This document shows positions 46,445-52,977 of a DNA stretch of 54,547 bases, in pieces. Where the stretch lies: the IMG/VR virus record IMGVR_UViG_3300043313_000586, positions 1 to 54,547 of that record. One strand, written 5' to 3'. How positions within the stretch are numbered: position 1 is the stretch's first letter; every line of letters starts with the position of its first letter. This DNA is from a virus. The notes under the pieces are model-generated. The model was not told the origin of the DNA and did not search any database. It was given only the letters and a program-made list of their open reading frames with translations. The position numbers and the translations under genes are program-made.

Positions 46445-46844
46445 GACTTTGTGGACTGAGTTCCACGCTGCAGCTGGTAACGCTGGACATACAACAGACT
46501 ACTACAACGGTGACAACGAAGTGCGATGCAGTCTATGTGATCGCATCGTCCGAGTGCTCTTCGGAACTCTTGAGGCTACAACCGATCAATACAACTATCA
46601 GACCAAGTCTTGGTGGTCTGATGACGAGAGTGAAATCCTAGACAGCTATCGCATGGGTGACTCTAAAAACTGGTCCGAGGAGCAGTGGCTAGAGCACGTC
46701 CTTACTTCCTCGAAAAGGCGCTTCGAAGACCAAAAGGGAACAACGGACGATCCTTTTGTACGCTGTGAGGTGCGTCGCTGGAAAACAGTAACGTACAAGC
46801 GTGATACAGAAGTGCTCTGGAAGAGCGATGGACACGCGGTGTAA
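46428..46844 (+). CDS. hypothetical protein with Cys pair, 138 aa
   Basis: ATG 46428 with GAGGAGGAGA upstream. VRCSLCDRIVRVLFGTLE holds a CxxC; the rest is Trp- and charge-rich (SKNWSEEQWLEHVLTSSKRR). Possibly one zinc knuckle followed by a helical domain. Function unknown. Confidence 0.62.
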   Translation: MSPAHKTLWTEFHAAAGNAGHTTDYYNGDNEVRCSLCDRIVRVLFGTLEATTDQYNYQTKSWWSDDESEILDSYRMGDSKNWSEEQWLEHVLTSSKRRFEDQKGTTDDPFVRCEVRRWKTVTYKRDTEVLWKSDGHAV

Positions 46845-47136
46845 ATTCTGCGGAAAAAAGAACTTCCTGACAAAAGGCTTTGCACTAAAATGGAACGAAC
46901 TATTCGTAATAGAAACTGGCAAGACCGAGGAGATGCAAGTCTATCACTGCCAAGGTGGTGAGTACTGGCATCTGAGAACTAAGGACAAAAGGAACGTTTG
47001 CTCAAAAACTAAACGCGCACGAAAAAGAACACAGCACAAAAAGATATACCAATTGTTGTTACTGCTACTCGAAAAGAGGCTACATGGCACAGGTAACGAC
47101 AACAACAGTCTTAGCACACAGCCTGAAGAAGGGTGA
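46828..47136 (+). CDS. zinc-binding basic protein, 102 aa
   Basis: ATG 46828 overlaps the upstream gene by 17 nt. MDTRCKFCGKKNFLTKG is followed by VYHCQGGEYWHLRTK, giving CxxC and C..H ligands. The C-terminal 45 residues are strongly basic and helical. It overlaps the following gene by 53 nt, so its exact end region may be shared or one of the two may be weakly expressed. Confidence 0.55.
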   Translation: MDTRCKFCGKKNFLTKGFALKWNELFVIETGKTEEMQVYHCQGGEYWHLRTKDKRNVCSKTKRARKRTQHKKIYQLLLLLLEKRLHGTGNDNNSLSTQPEEG

Positions 47137-47347
47137 CATGGTCGTTAAGTTCTCCGGAACTTACGCGGTCATAGCACATCCTTCTCTGATCGGTACTGAT
47201 GTGGAGTTCGAACTGGAATACGTTAAGGATCGTGTTATCGACGATCGAAATGGTTCGATCAAGTACTACGGCCATAGGCATACCGAGACAGCCACAATGA
47301 ACGAGGCAATCAAAATTCTCGTCGGTGGAAATGCAGGAGGATTGTAA
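47084..47347 (+). CDS. hypothetical protein, 87 aa
   Basis: ATG 47084 with AAGAGG upstream. The product (AHSLKKGDMVVKFSGTYAVI, DVEFELEYVKDRVIDD) is strand-rich and resembles small beta-barrel proteins. The C-terminus is Gly-rich. No family is recognised. Confidence 0.62.
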   Translation: MAQVTTTTVLAHSLKKGDMVVKFSGTYAVIAHPSLIGTDVEFELEYVKDRVIDDRNGSIKYYGHRHTETATMNEAIKILVGGNAGGL

Positions 47348-47348
47348 C

Positions 47349-47651
47349 ATGATTCGCTACAGCAACCGTTTCAAAGCAGGCACTCGGAAGAACAAGAAGT
47401 GGGCGAAGAGTAATGGCCCGGATCGACACAAAGGGCTTGCGAAGGATGTGCTGCAGTCGGTAATCGATTCGCTGCACTCACAGGGCTTTTCGTACTTCCC
47501 GCTGCAAGGTATTCCTGACGGTGCTTACGGTAACAAGCCGAATCACGCTGCCCGAGTACTGAACGTCGACTGGAAGGCTCTTAAGGAAGCTAGGATTGCA
47601 GAAGAAATCATTCAAGCCGCTATTTTTGAGAGCAAAAATGTACAGTCCTGA
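47349..47651 (+). CDS. hypothetical basic protein, 100 aa
   Basis: ATG 47349 with AGGAGG upstream. The N-terminal 30 residues are very basic (RYSNRFKAGTRKNKKWAKSN). Then AKDVLQSVIDSLHSQGF and a C-terminal helix. It overlaps the next gene by 14 nt. Possible nucleic-acid contact. Confidence 0.62.
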   Translation: MIRYSNRFKAGTRKNKKWAKSNGPDRHKGLAKDVLQSVIDSLHSQGFSYFPLQGIPDGAYGNKPNHAARVLNVDWKALKEARIAEEIIQAAIFESKNVQS

Positions 47652-47928
47652 GGAGCTAGCAAGGATCGCTGAGACAGGATCCAACAACATTAGTAAGGCG
47701 AGTCCGGAGTGGAAAGCTATTCTGGAACAAGCTCGCAGGGAACACGAAAGCTGTAGCACAGAATGTCAGTATGACATTCACCACGCCTATAGGCTAGCAA
47801 ACGAAAGTGGTGCTCCTTGGAACAAGTGTTCTAACTGCGGTAGCCCTTACGTCGTTACTAGCGTGGGATCACACTGTAGTCCAGAGTGCTACAACGAAGA
47901 GGTCGACGCTCTAATGAGGGAATGGTAA
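47638..47928 (+). CDS. hypothetical protein with C-terminal zinc motif, 96 aa
   Basis: ATG 47638 overlaps the previous gene. The N-terminal half is helical (SPEELARIAETGSNNISKAS). The C-terminal half has KCSNCGSPYVVTSVGSHCSP then EC, a CxxC...CxxxC zinc-ribbon-like group. Function unknown. Confidence 0.65.
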   Translation: MYSPEELARIAETGSNNISKASPEWKAILEQARREHESCSTECQYDIHHAYRLANESGAPWNKCSNCGSPYVVTSVGSHCSPECYNEEVDALMREW

Positions 47929-47955
47929 TAGATATATTCAAATGTTAGTCGTTTG

Positions 47956-48030
47956 TGCTGAACAAAGCTCCACAGGGCGATAGAGACTTGGTTCGAATAG
48001 AAAAACAAACCCTGGAAAAGTTTTGTTCAG
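47956..48030 (+). ncRNA. structured leader with CTCCACAGGG motif
   Basis: CTGAACAAA (47958-47966) pairs with TTTGTTCAG (48022-48030), and inside it AGGG (47974-47977) can pair with CCCT (48010-48013). The loop holds AGCTCCACAGGGC and a GGTTCGAAT word. The ribosome-binding site AAGGAG of the 154-aa gene follows. Confidence 0.62.
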
Positions 48031-48055
48031 TGCAATCCTCTAACAAGGAGAGTAT

Positions 48056-48520
48056 ATGGAACCGAACAAGGAAAATATCCGGCTGCTCGTTGCTGCACTT
48101 AGGTCTGGCGAATTTGAGCAGACTAGGAGTACACTGACCAGGATATACGATAACGGTACTACAAAGAACTGTTGCCTCGGTGTGGCTTGTCATGTCGCAA
48201 GAGCAAACGGAGTGAACATCAATTTGGGTCGAGCAACCGACCTTCTCGATGGTTCCAACGAACCAGAAATTGGTGTCTGGTATCAGGACCTACCCCCCGC
48301 GAGAGAAGGCCACACGTGGTCGAGAAGCGTGATGCCTACTGGAGTTCAAGAGTTCTACGGCATCAATAGTAATCCGTCGCTTGAACATCCAGAACATCCT
48401 GCTGACCAGATCGCTTCGTACTTCAACGATACAGTTCACTGGGACTTCAACAAGATCGCCGATGCATTCGAGTACACGTTCCTTCGGGAAGATTGGAATG
48501 CGAGGCAAAACAATGAGTGA
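48056..48520 (+). CDS. hypothetical protein, distant CLG-family member, 154 aa
   Basis: ATG 48056 with AAGGAGAG upstream. Residues 10-50 (IRLLVAALRSGEFEQTRSTL, then NCCLGVACHVARANG) share the helix-then-CLG layout of the three tandem proteins at 43758-44958. A YGI segment and a C-terminal W also agree. The middle is longer. Similar CCLG proteins occur in other phages as unknowns. Function unknown. Confidence 0.65.
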   Translation: MEPNKENIRLLVAALRSGEFEQTRSTLTRIYDNGTTKNCCLGVACHVARANGVNINLGRATDLLDGSNEPEIGVWYQDLPPAREGHTWSRSVMPTGVQEFYGINSNPSLEHPEHPADQIASYFNDTVHWDFNKIADAFEYTFLREDWNARQNNE

Positions 48521-48815
48521 TCCGATTCTGGTAACACAGAGCTACAGGGTTACGCTTAAGGGTAGCGCTGAAGAGATCAAGCAAGACCTGTTGGACTTGA
48601 GCCAAAGCTTCGATTACATGCTTGACTGCATCTGTCAGAGTCCTGACCTTAGCGATACTATGTACCTTATCGACACTTCAGGTGATATCGAGTGGTTCAC
48701 TGATAAGGAATTCGACGCAAGCTTTACAGAAGAGTTCAAAAAGCTCGATGTCACTGTTCTCTACAAGGTAGAATTCGAAGTCGAGGATGCAGGTTTCGAG
48801 ATTCGCATAGTGTAA
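48513..48815 (+). CDS. hypothetical protein, paralogue of cassette 5, 100 aa
   Basis: ATG 48513 overlaps the previous stop. The product (VTQSYRVTLKGSAEEIKQDL, DLSDTMYLIDTSGDIEWF, VEFEVEDAGFEIRIV) matches the order of motifs of the 98-aa product at 37079-37375. Acidic and beta-rich. The C-terminus is complete. Function unknown. Confidence 0.68.
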   Translation: MSDPILVTQSYRVTLKGSAEEIKQDLLDLSQSFDYMLDCICQSPDLSDTMYLIDTSGDIEWFTDKEFDASFTEEFKKLDVTVLYKVEFEVEDAGFEIRIV

Positions 48816-48835
48816 TGTCCTAAGTTTGCTCAAAG

Positions 48836-48872
48836 AGCCGGAGCAGAAGATTACAGCCCTGTGGAGCTTTGA
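48836..48872 (+). ncRNA. hairpin with inverted CTCCACAGGG motif
   Basis: GCTCAAAG (near 48835-48842) pairs with CTTTGAGC (near 48866-48873), enclosing GCCCTGTGGAG. The 15-nt GCCCTGTGGAGCTTT (48856-48870) is the exact reverse complement of 47964-47978, so the two motifs bracket the two genes between them. Confidence 0.65.
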
Positions 48873-48909
48873 GCATTCTTACAACATTAACTCGAATCTA
48901 GGAGTTTAT

Positions 48910-49143
48910 ATGTCGTTATACAAACAAGCGCTACCTAAGGCATTCCCTTGGTTGACACAGATTAGAGGATTCGAGATTGAATTCTTTGTTGGGTCACTTG
49001 CAGGGCACGCTAGCTTTGCACTAACAATGGAAGATGCCCACCGAGACATTTACAACCTTTGGATGTCTGAGCACGGCTATGGTATCTTGAGCCAAACAGA
49101 TTGTCTAAAGGGTGTATTCGTACGAGGAACTAAAGGAGAGTAA
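48910..49143 (+). CDS. hypothetical protein, 77 aa
   Basis: ATG 48910 with TAGGAG upstream. YKQALPKAFPWLTQIRGFEI, then FFVGSLAGHASFALTMEDAH. Mixed alpha/beta, no Cys pairs. It ends 1 nt before the next gene. No family is recognised. Confidence 0.62.
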   Translation: MSLYKQALPKAFPWLTQIRGFEIEFFVGSLAGHASFALTMEDAHRDIYNLWMSEHGYGILSQTDCLKGVFVRGTKGE

Positions 49144-49144
49144 C

Positions 49145-49390
49145 ATGGACTCTGCTGAAGTGTTAGGAACTATTCTTGGCGAGTTGATTAACAAGCATCG
49201 ACAAACCACTATAGCACTTCAAGAACTGATTATAATTGTTCGTTCGATGAACGACGATTTGGAAGCACAAAGAGCTTTTAACGAACGTCTGATAGAAAAT
49301 AACAATGAGCGGGACAAGGTCATTAGCGATCTACGACAAGACGTCATACGGCTGAGGAACAAACTTGATCCGAAGGATAGGTATCGATGA
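49145..49390 (+). CDS. coiled-coil protein, 81 aa
   Basis: ATG 49145 with AAAGGAGAG upstream. Nearly all helix with heptad pattern (LGELINKHRQTTIALQELII, NERLIENNNERDKVISDLRQ), ending DPKDRYR. It overlaps the next gene as ATGA. It could oligomerise or bind other helical proteins of this cluster. Confidence 0.65.
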   Translation: MDSAEVLGTILGELINKHRQTTIALQELIIIVRSMNDDLEAQRAFNERLIENNNERDKVISDLRQDVIRLRNKLDPKDRYR

Positions 49391-49623
49391 GCGAAGCATT
49401 GGAAAATGTCAGGAGAAGGCTTGCTAGAGCAATCAGGTACGTTTCTGATGCTGGCAACTTTGACAATGGTAAGCCTGATCCTGATAAAACAGCACGTGCA
49501 GTTTATACAATCATCATGAATGATGTACCAGGCTTGCTCCAAACTGTAGAAGCTTACAAACTAGTAGTCAAAGAGCAACGCGAGTACATCGAGCAATTGG
49601 AAAGGAAGCTTCGTGGAGATTGA
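49387..49623 (+). CDS. helical protein, 78 aa
   Basis: ATG 49387 overlaps the upstream stop. MSEALENVRRRLARAIRYVS and VEAYKLVVKEQREYIEQLER are amphipathic helices separated by a short loop. It overlaps the following gene by 11 nt. Function unknown. Confidence 0.62.
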   Translation: MSEALENVRRRLARAIRYVSDAGNFDNGKPDPDKTARAVYTIIMNDVPGLLQTVEAYKLVVKEQREYIEQLERKLRGD

Positions 49624-50053
49624 TGCGGCAATAGAGGTCTTGAAGCAGCTTAAGCGTCTCGGAGCTACAGAGATCTTGATTGCTAGAGACTTCGCACCAG
49701 GTGGAGAGTTCACTTTCAAGCACATTCCGTCACCCAATCCTTACCACCAGGTAGCCTGGATCGATGAGACTCCGGACGACATTACTAAGCTGCGAGACGA
49801 CCACATCGAGAAGCTTATCAAGATCGATGAGGTTCTTGTAGAAGCTGGCTTTGCATATCCTAGAGGCCTTAACGGCGTCAAGGATATGGCTAAACTTTAC
49901 AAGTGGGCTATAGGTGAACTTAAGGAAAAGGAAGAAGAGCTTAAGGAACTCGAAAACGAGATCATAAGCTTGAAGGAAGAAAAGGATAACCTCGAAGAGC
50001 TCCAGGCGTACAACACTCAGGAGTTGCTTGAAAGGAATAGTAATGACGTATAA
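49613..50053 (+). CDS. hypothetical protein with long coiled coil, 146 aa
   Basis: A GTG at 49613 within the end of the previous gene. N-terminal 70 residues are compact (EIDAAIEVLKQLKRLGATEI, DFAPGGEFTFKHIPS). Residues 95-140 form a Lys/Glu coiled coil (ELKEKEEELKELENEIISLK). It is the third consecutive gene for a coiled-coil protein. Confidence 0.62.
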   Translation: MEIDAAIEVLKQLKRLGATEILIARDFAPGGEFTFKHIPSPNPYHQVAWIDETPDDITKLRDDHIEKLIKIDEVLVEAGFAYPRGLNGVKDMAKLYKWAIGELKEKEEELKELENEIISLKEEKDNLEELQAYNTQELLERNSNDV

Positions 50054-50228
50054 CGAGCCGAAGATTATGCGGATCAAACGTCCAGAGCTACAGGCTCTCA
50101 ACCCAAATGGTCGACCATGTGAAACGTGTAACGGCCCTATGAAAGATCACGAGTGGACTGACATGGATCGTGACGGATTCGTCGTAAGGTGTAGTAATGG
50201 TGAAGCAAATGAAGAAAAAGAAGCCTAA
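50043..50228 (+). CDS. small Cys protein, 61 aa
   Basis: ATG 50043 with AAAGGAA upstream. RPELQALNPNGRPCETCNGP then MKDHEW and VVRCSNG: CxxC, a His and a further Cys could make one zinc site. It overlaps neighbours on both sides (11 and 32 nt). No family is recognised. Confidence 0.6.
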   Translation: MTYNEPKIMRIKRPELQALNPNGRPCETCNGPMKDHEWTDMDRDGFVVRCSNGEANEEKEA

Positions 50229-50475
50229 GAGCACCAAGTATATTGTACCTGTATATGGGGTTCGTGAGGAGATACCACAGAGCTACTCTGCAACGCTAGA
50301 CATGCCTGATGGTACCACCAAAACAGTAGCCTGGGGCCCTGAGAACTGGTACAAAGCGCTTAAAGACTTCCAAGATAAGTACATGCAAGACGGCTCTGTG
50401 CTGCATGCACTGGTAATCAATAGCAACACAGGTGATTTTGTAGCAGAGTGTTGGTGGCATCCTAAGAAGCCTTAG
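50197..50475 (+). CDS. hypothetical protein, 92 aa
   Basis: ATG 50197 with AAGGTG upstream. A lysine run at the N-terminus (MVKQMKKKKPKSTKY) precedes a strand-rich region (SATLDMPDGTTKTVAWGPEN, ALVINSNTGDFVAECWWHPK). Its stop codon lies in the left outer strand of leader RE6. No family is recognised. Confidence 0.62.
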   Translation: MVKQMKKKKPKSTKYIVPVYGVREEIPQSYSATLDMPDGTTKTVAWGPENWYKALKDFQDKYMQDGSVLHALVINSNTGDFVAECWWHPKKP

Positions 50476-50541
50476 TTTCGTCAGTTACATATCCAGATTG
50501 ACCTTATGGTTCTTTTAGATATGTAACTGCCAAACCTAAGG
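50470..50541 (+). ncRNA. structured leader RE6
   Basis: Outer helix CCTTAGTTT (50470-50478)/AAACCTAAGG (50532-50541, one bulge). Inner helix CAGTTACATATC (50482-50493) with its exact complement (50518-50529), 12 bp. The right outer strand overlaps the ribosome-binding site AAGGAGG (50538-50544), so folding would hide it. Confidence 0.8.
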
Positions 50542-50548
50542 AGGTGTA

Positions 50549-51034
50549 ATGAAGATTAAGAAGCTCGACGACTTTGAGGTAGAAGAATGCCTCATTCAGT
50601 TCTACCAACGTGTGCCTTTGGCAGATGCTAGAGGCAACTACGGTTGGTGGTGGCATTGCATCACTTGTAATGATGCCTCTGCTAAATATCGTGACCGTGA
50701 TCGTAGACGTAAAAAGCTTCGCAGTCATGGACACAAAACCGAAGCTGATGCTATGTGTGGTGCTACAATGCACGCAAAGCAAAAGCGTAGGAATCGTCAG
50801 GCTAAGCTTTGGATGGATTGGTGGTGGCACGAGGTCCTTACTACTAGGGATATCGACTACTTCCGAAAGCTCCAGCAGGCTGATCACTTTTACTGGCGAG
50901 GATATGAAACAAAGACGGACGAAGAGACACAAGAGTGGATGGATAAGATTCAAAGTGATCCATTCTTTAAGACCAAACTGAAAGGAATCAAACGTGCAAG
51001 ACGATCTGGAGATGAAGTTCCACAAAGTCTGTAA
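50549..51034 (+). CDS. hypothetical basic Trp-rich protein, 161 aa
   Basis: ATG 50549 with AAGGAGG upstream. KIKKLDDFEVEECLIQFYQR, then GWWWHCITCNDASAKYRDRD followed by RRRKKLRSHGHK and TMHAKQKRRNRQAKLW. CxxC with several His and a highly basic region suggests a zinc-containing nucleic-acid-binding protein. The C-terminal 50 residues are acidic and then basic. Not recognised. Confidence 0.65.
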   Translation: MKIKKLDDFEVEECLIQFYQRVPLADARGNYGWWWHCITCNDASAKYRDRDRRRKKLRSHGHKTEADAMCGATMHAKQKRRNRQAKLWMDWWWHEVLTTRDIDYFRKLQQADHFYWRGYETKTDEETQEWMDKIQSDPFFKTKLKGIKRARRSGDEVPQSL

Positions 51035-51269
51035 GGGCTTTGGCGCTCTAGAAGCAATCGATGCACATGCTGGTGCGTACTATCGAGGTGTGAACGTGCA
51101 TCCCGGACATAAAGGTTTTTGTCCTACGTGTCTAAGGTACGCTAGTGCTTTGATCGCAGGACATACGCACGATGAAGCAGCACACCTCTTGTGTGAAGAC
51201 ATGCAGGCGTGGATTAAGTGCGTCCAAGATGCACGCGATATTATCGTTCAAGAAGGGAAAGATCTATAA
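50994..51269 (+). CDS. hypothetical Cys/His protein, 91 aa
   Basis: A GTG at 50994 with AAAGGAA upstream, overlapping the previous gene by 41 nt; ATG 51012 is an alternative. NVHPGHKGFCPTCLRYASAL gives CxxC, with more His and Cys downstream (HTHDEAAHLLC). Likely one metal site in a helical protein. Function unknown. Confidence 0.6.
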   Translation: MQDDLEMKFHKVCKGFGALEAIDAHAGAYYRGVNVHPGHKGFCPTCLRYASALIAGHTHDEAAHLLCEDMQAWIKCVQDARDIIVQEGKDL

Positions 51270-51607
51270 TGCGGAAAGTTCTTGTCGGATCTGCGGCTCT
51301 CCTTGTGCTCGCTGCTTGTGCACCCAAGAAGGTCGATCCTACACCAAAGCCCAAACCAACTATTGCATTCTCCTATGTGGAACTATGTGTGAATCTTTCC
51401 ACACTGATTCGTTTTCCAGAGGATGACTGTGGCACACCTGGAAATGGTGAACGCTGGGTGTATGTCAAGAATATTCCTGGCATCCCCACAGAGCTTCCTG
51501 CAATCGGACAACAGCTTACAGCTGGTCGAGGCGTTCTTGAGGAGCCACTCGATGTTACAATCGGACGCGTACCTCCAGAGGGAGCGTACTTCGAGGAGAT
51601 ACAGTAA
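51269..51607 (+). CDS. lipoprotein, 112 aa
   Basis: ATG 51269, overlapping the previous stop. MRKVLVGSAALLVLAACAPK is a clear lipoprotein signal with lipobox LAAC (Cys17), followed by a Lys/Pro linker (KVDPTPKPKPTIAF) and a folded part with Cys pairs (ELCVNL, EDDCGT). It should be anchored to the outer face of the membrane. Phage lipoproteins often block superinfection or receptor use, which is inference here. A small membrane protein gene follows directly. Confidence 0.78.
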   Translation: MRKVLVGSAALLVLAACAPKKVDPTPKPKPTIAFSYVELCVNLSTLIRFPEDDCGTPGNGERWVYVKNIPGIPTELPAIGQQLTAGRGVLEEPLDVTIGRVPPEGAYFEEIQ

Positions 51608-51810
51608 TGTTTAAAGCATCCTTATGGGTCATGTTAGGAATTCCGCTGCTGTCATTAGCTGTAGCGGCTATAGCATACGTGGATGCTCGCTTCCTAGCAC
51701 CTGGCTTTGGTCTTACGGTGCCGCACTTCGGAGCGTTCTTTGTCGTAGCAATTATCAACATAGTAATATCCATTCCCATCTACCTACTTTCTAACGCTAT
51801 AAAGAGTTAA
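51607..51810 (+). CDS. small membrane protein, 67 aa
   Basis: ATG 51607 shares a base with the lipoprotein stop. Two hydrophobic helices (LWVMLGIPLLSLAVAAIAYV and FGAFFVVAIINIVISIPIYL). Co-translation with the lipoprotein suggests the two act together at the membrane. Its stop is 7 nt before structured element D. Confidence 0.72.
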   Translation: MFKASLWVMLGIPLLSLAVAAIAYVDARFLAPGFGLTVPHFGAFFVVAIINIVISIPIYLLSNAIKS

Positions 51811-51817
51811 GAGACGA

Positions 51818-51916
51818 GTAAAAAGACATAGTTAGACTTTAGTAAGACAAAAGGAATCTAGTGGTTAAACCCCCTTCTACGGGTAGCTAGGATCTCAATG
51901 TCTTACTAAAGTCTAA
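51818..51916 (+). repeat. intergenic structured element, copy D
   Basis: GTAAAAAGACATAGTTAG starts at 51818. Arms 51832-51849 and 51899-51916 are complementary over 18 nt, and the loop holds GTGGTTAAACC and a CTAC/GTAG hairpin. The outer sequence is identical to copy A although the loop differs, so the arms are the conserved part. Confidence 0.82.
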
Positions 51917-51983
51917 TAAAGGTTGAAGTCCTGCTACGTAATTCGGGTTCGTAACCGAACAGGATACGAGAAAGGAGCTAGAC

Positions 51984-52154
51984 ATGGAATGTACAAAGCA
52001 TAAAGTCTGCACTCAAGGGTTCGTCCAAACGCCTGCAGACGTGTCTGACATACTACGTTGCCTCGTGCAAAGGGGAACGCTCAGGTCGTATAAAGGACAT
52101 TACTGGCTTTTTTGGAGGGGCTATGAATCTAGTATTGAAATTGCGGAGGACTGA
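51984..52154 (+). CDS. hypothetical protein, 56 aa
   Basis: ATG 51984 with AAAGGAG upstream. MECTKHKVCTQGFVQTPADV, then ILRCLVQRGTLRSYKGHYWL. The second part has the look of a winged-helix wing. It overlaps the next gene by 32 nt. The leader before it contains TCCTG/CAGGA and TTCGG/CCGAA complementary pairs. Confidence 0.62.
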   Translation: MECTKHKVCTQGFVQTPADVSDILRCLVQRGTLRSYKGHYWLFWRGYESSIEIAED

Positions 52155-52383
52155 GCAACTAGTTGCTAGCGATGCAGATCTAATCCTTAGGAGTGCATTC
52201 AGAATGAAAGAACGAGACATGGAGCTGTACTTCCAGGAGTTAGTTAGTGAGGGCATCGTAGAGTGTCTTATTAAGGATGGCAAGCATTACTATTCAGCAG
52301 TTAACGGTCCATCGCTGTATAGTGCCATACAAGAACGTGTTCTGACTAACCTTATGGAGGATCAAGAAAATGACCAGGGTTAG
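52123..52383 (+). CDS. hypothetical winged-helix-like protein, 86 aa
   Basis: ATG 52123 with GGAGGGG upstream. LVLKLRRTEQLVASDADLIL, then ERDMELYFQELVSEGIVECL and KDGKHYYSAV resemble helices and a wing of small DNA-binding proteins. The C-terminus is acidic. Possible regulator; low certainty for the function. Confidence 0.62.
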   Translation: MNLVLKLRRTEQLVASDADLILRSAFRMKERDMELYFQELVSEGIVECLIKDGKHYYSAVNGPSLYSAIQERVLTNLMEDQENDQG

Positions 52384-52474
52384 AGTCCGACAAGGATTCA
52401 GCACTAAGACTAAGGTCTATTGGTGCATAGCTGTTTTCGTAGCAGGCTTTATTACAGGAGTGTTATCACGATGA
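52370..52474 (+). CDS. single-pass membrane microprotein, 34 aa
   Basis: ATG 52370 with GGAGGATC 8-12 nt upstream, inside the end of the previous gene. A basic N-terminus (MTRVRVRQGFSTKTK) precedes VYWCIAVFVAGFITGVL, one membrane helix. The stop overlaps the next start as ATGA. Function unknown. Confidence 0.62.
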   Translation: MTRVRVRQGFSTKTKVYWCIAVFVAGFITGVLSR

Positions 52475-52734
52475 AGATTGCAGTATTCGCACGTTGTGTT
52501 GCACACAGGTGCAATCTGGAGCTTCAGGATACACAGCTCACGCACAACGGTACAACCATGATCAACGGAAGGGCATTTCATCAGTTCGACATTACTGGAT
52601 GGGTATGTCCTGAAGCTGCGAAAGCAGAATCCGATCAAGATAAGTTCTACATCAACACAGCAGGACAAACGGTAGAATCAGCTAACGGTGGACCTAAGTG
52701 GGTCTGCGAAGACACTTGGCTGATGCTACCGTGA
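52471..52734 (+). CDS. hypothetical Cys protein, 87 aa
   Basis: ATG 52471 overlaps the upstream stop. MKIAVFARCVAHRCNLELQD and ITGWVCPEAAKAESD resemble the start of the products at 42185 (FMCLKHYCDLEIDG, FSCPEQD) and 42980, so this is a third paralogue. Cys and His placement suggests a metal site. Function unknown. Confidence 0.65.
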   Translation: MKIAVFARCVAHRCNLELQDTQLTHNGTTMINGRAFHQFDITGWVCPEAAKAESDQDKFYINTAGQTVESANGGPKWVCEDTWLMLP

Positions 52735-52844
52735 TGAAAGTGTGGAAGGTACTAGACGATATCGCATATCACATCTGGTACCCTGTAAGAGACTTCTGTA
52801 TGTGGCCGATAGAAAAGCTCATTAAGAGGTTCAAACGTGGATAA
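52734..52844 (+). CDS. basic aromatic microprotein, 36 aa
   Basis: ATG 52734 overlaps the previous TGA by one base. MKVWKVLDDIAYHIWYPVRD then CMWPIEKLIKRFKRG: an amphipathic, Trp- and Lys-rich peptide that could associate with a membrane surface. It overlaps the next GTG start by 8 nt. Confidence 0.58.
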   Translation: MKVWKVLDDIAYHIWYPVRDFCMWPIEKLIKRFKRG

Positions 52845-52977
52845 GTACAAAGTAGAAAAAGTTATAGTCGAACGATTCATTGTAGTAGATGAATCCGGTA
52901 GACGATGCAGTGCCTACTACGAGCGAGGGAACGAAGCAGAAGTGATCTGCAATTGCTACAACAAGCTTAACAAGTAA
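52837..52977 (+). CDS. hypothetical microprotein, 46 aa
   Basis: A GTG at 52837 with AAGAGG upstream. MDKYKVEKVIVERFIVVDES, then RRCSAYYERGNEAEVICNCY. Strand-rich with three Cys. Its stop codon is immediately followed by the hammerhead ribozyme, so its mRNA would acquire a defined 3' end only 24 nt after the stop. Confidence 0.62.
   Translation: MDKYKVEKVIVERFIVVDESGRRCSAYYERGNEAEVICNCYNKLNK

Noticed and set aside
47986-47999. tRNA T-loop-like GGTTCGAAT
   Set aside because: No acceptor or anticodon stem can be built around it, and similar words occur in the other CTCCACAGGG-type leaders.
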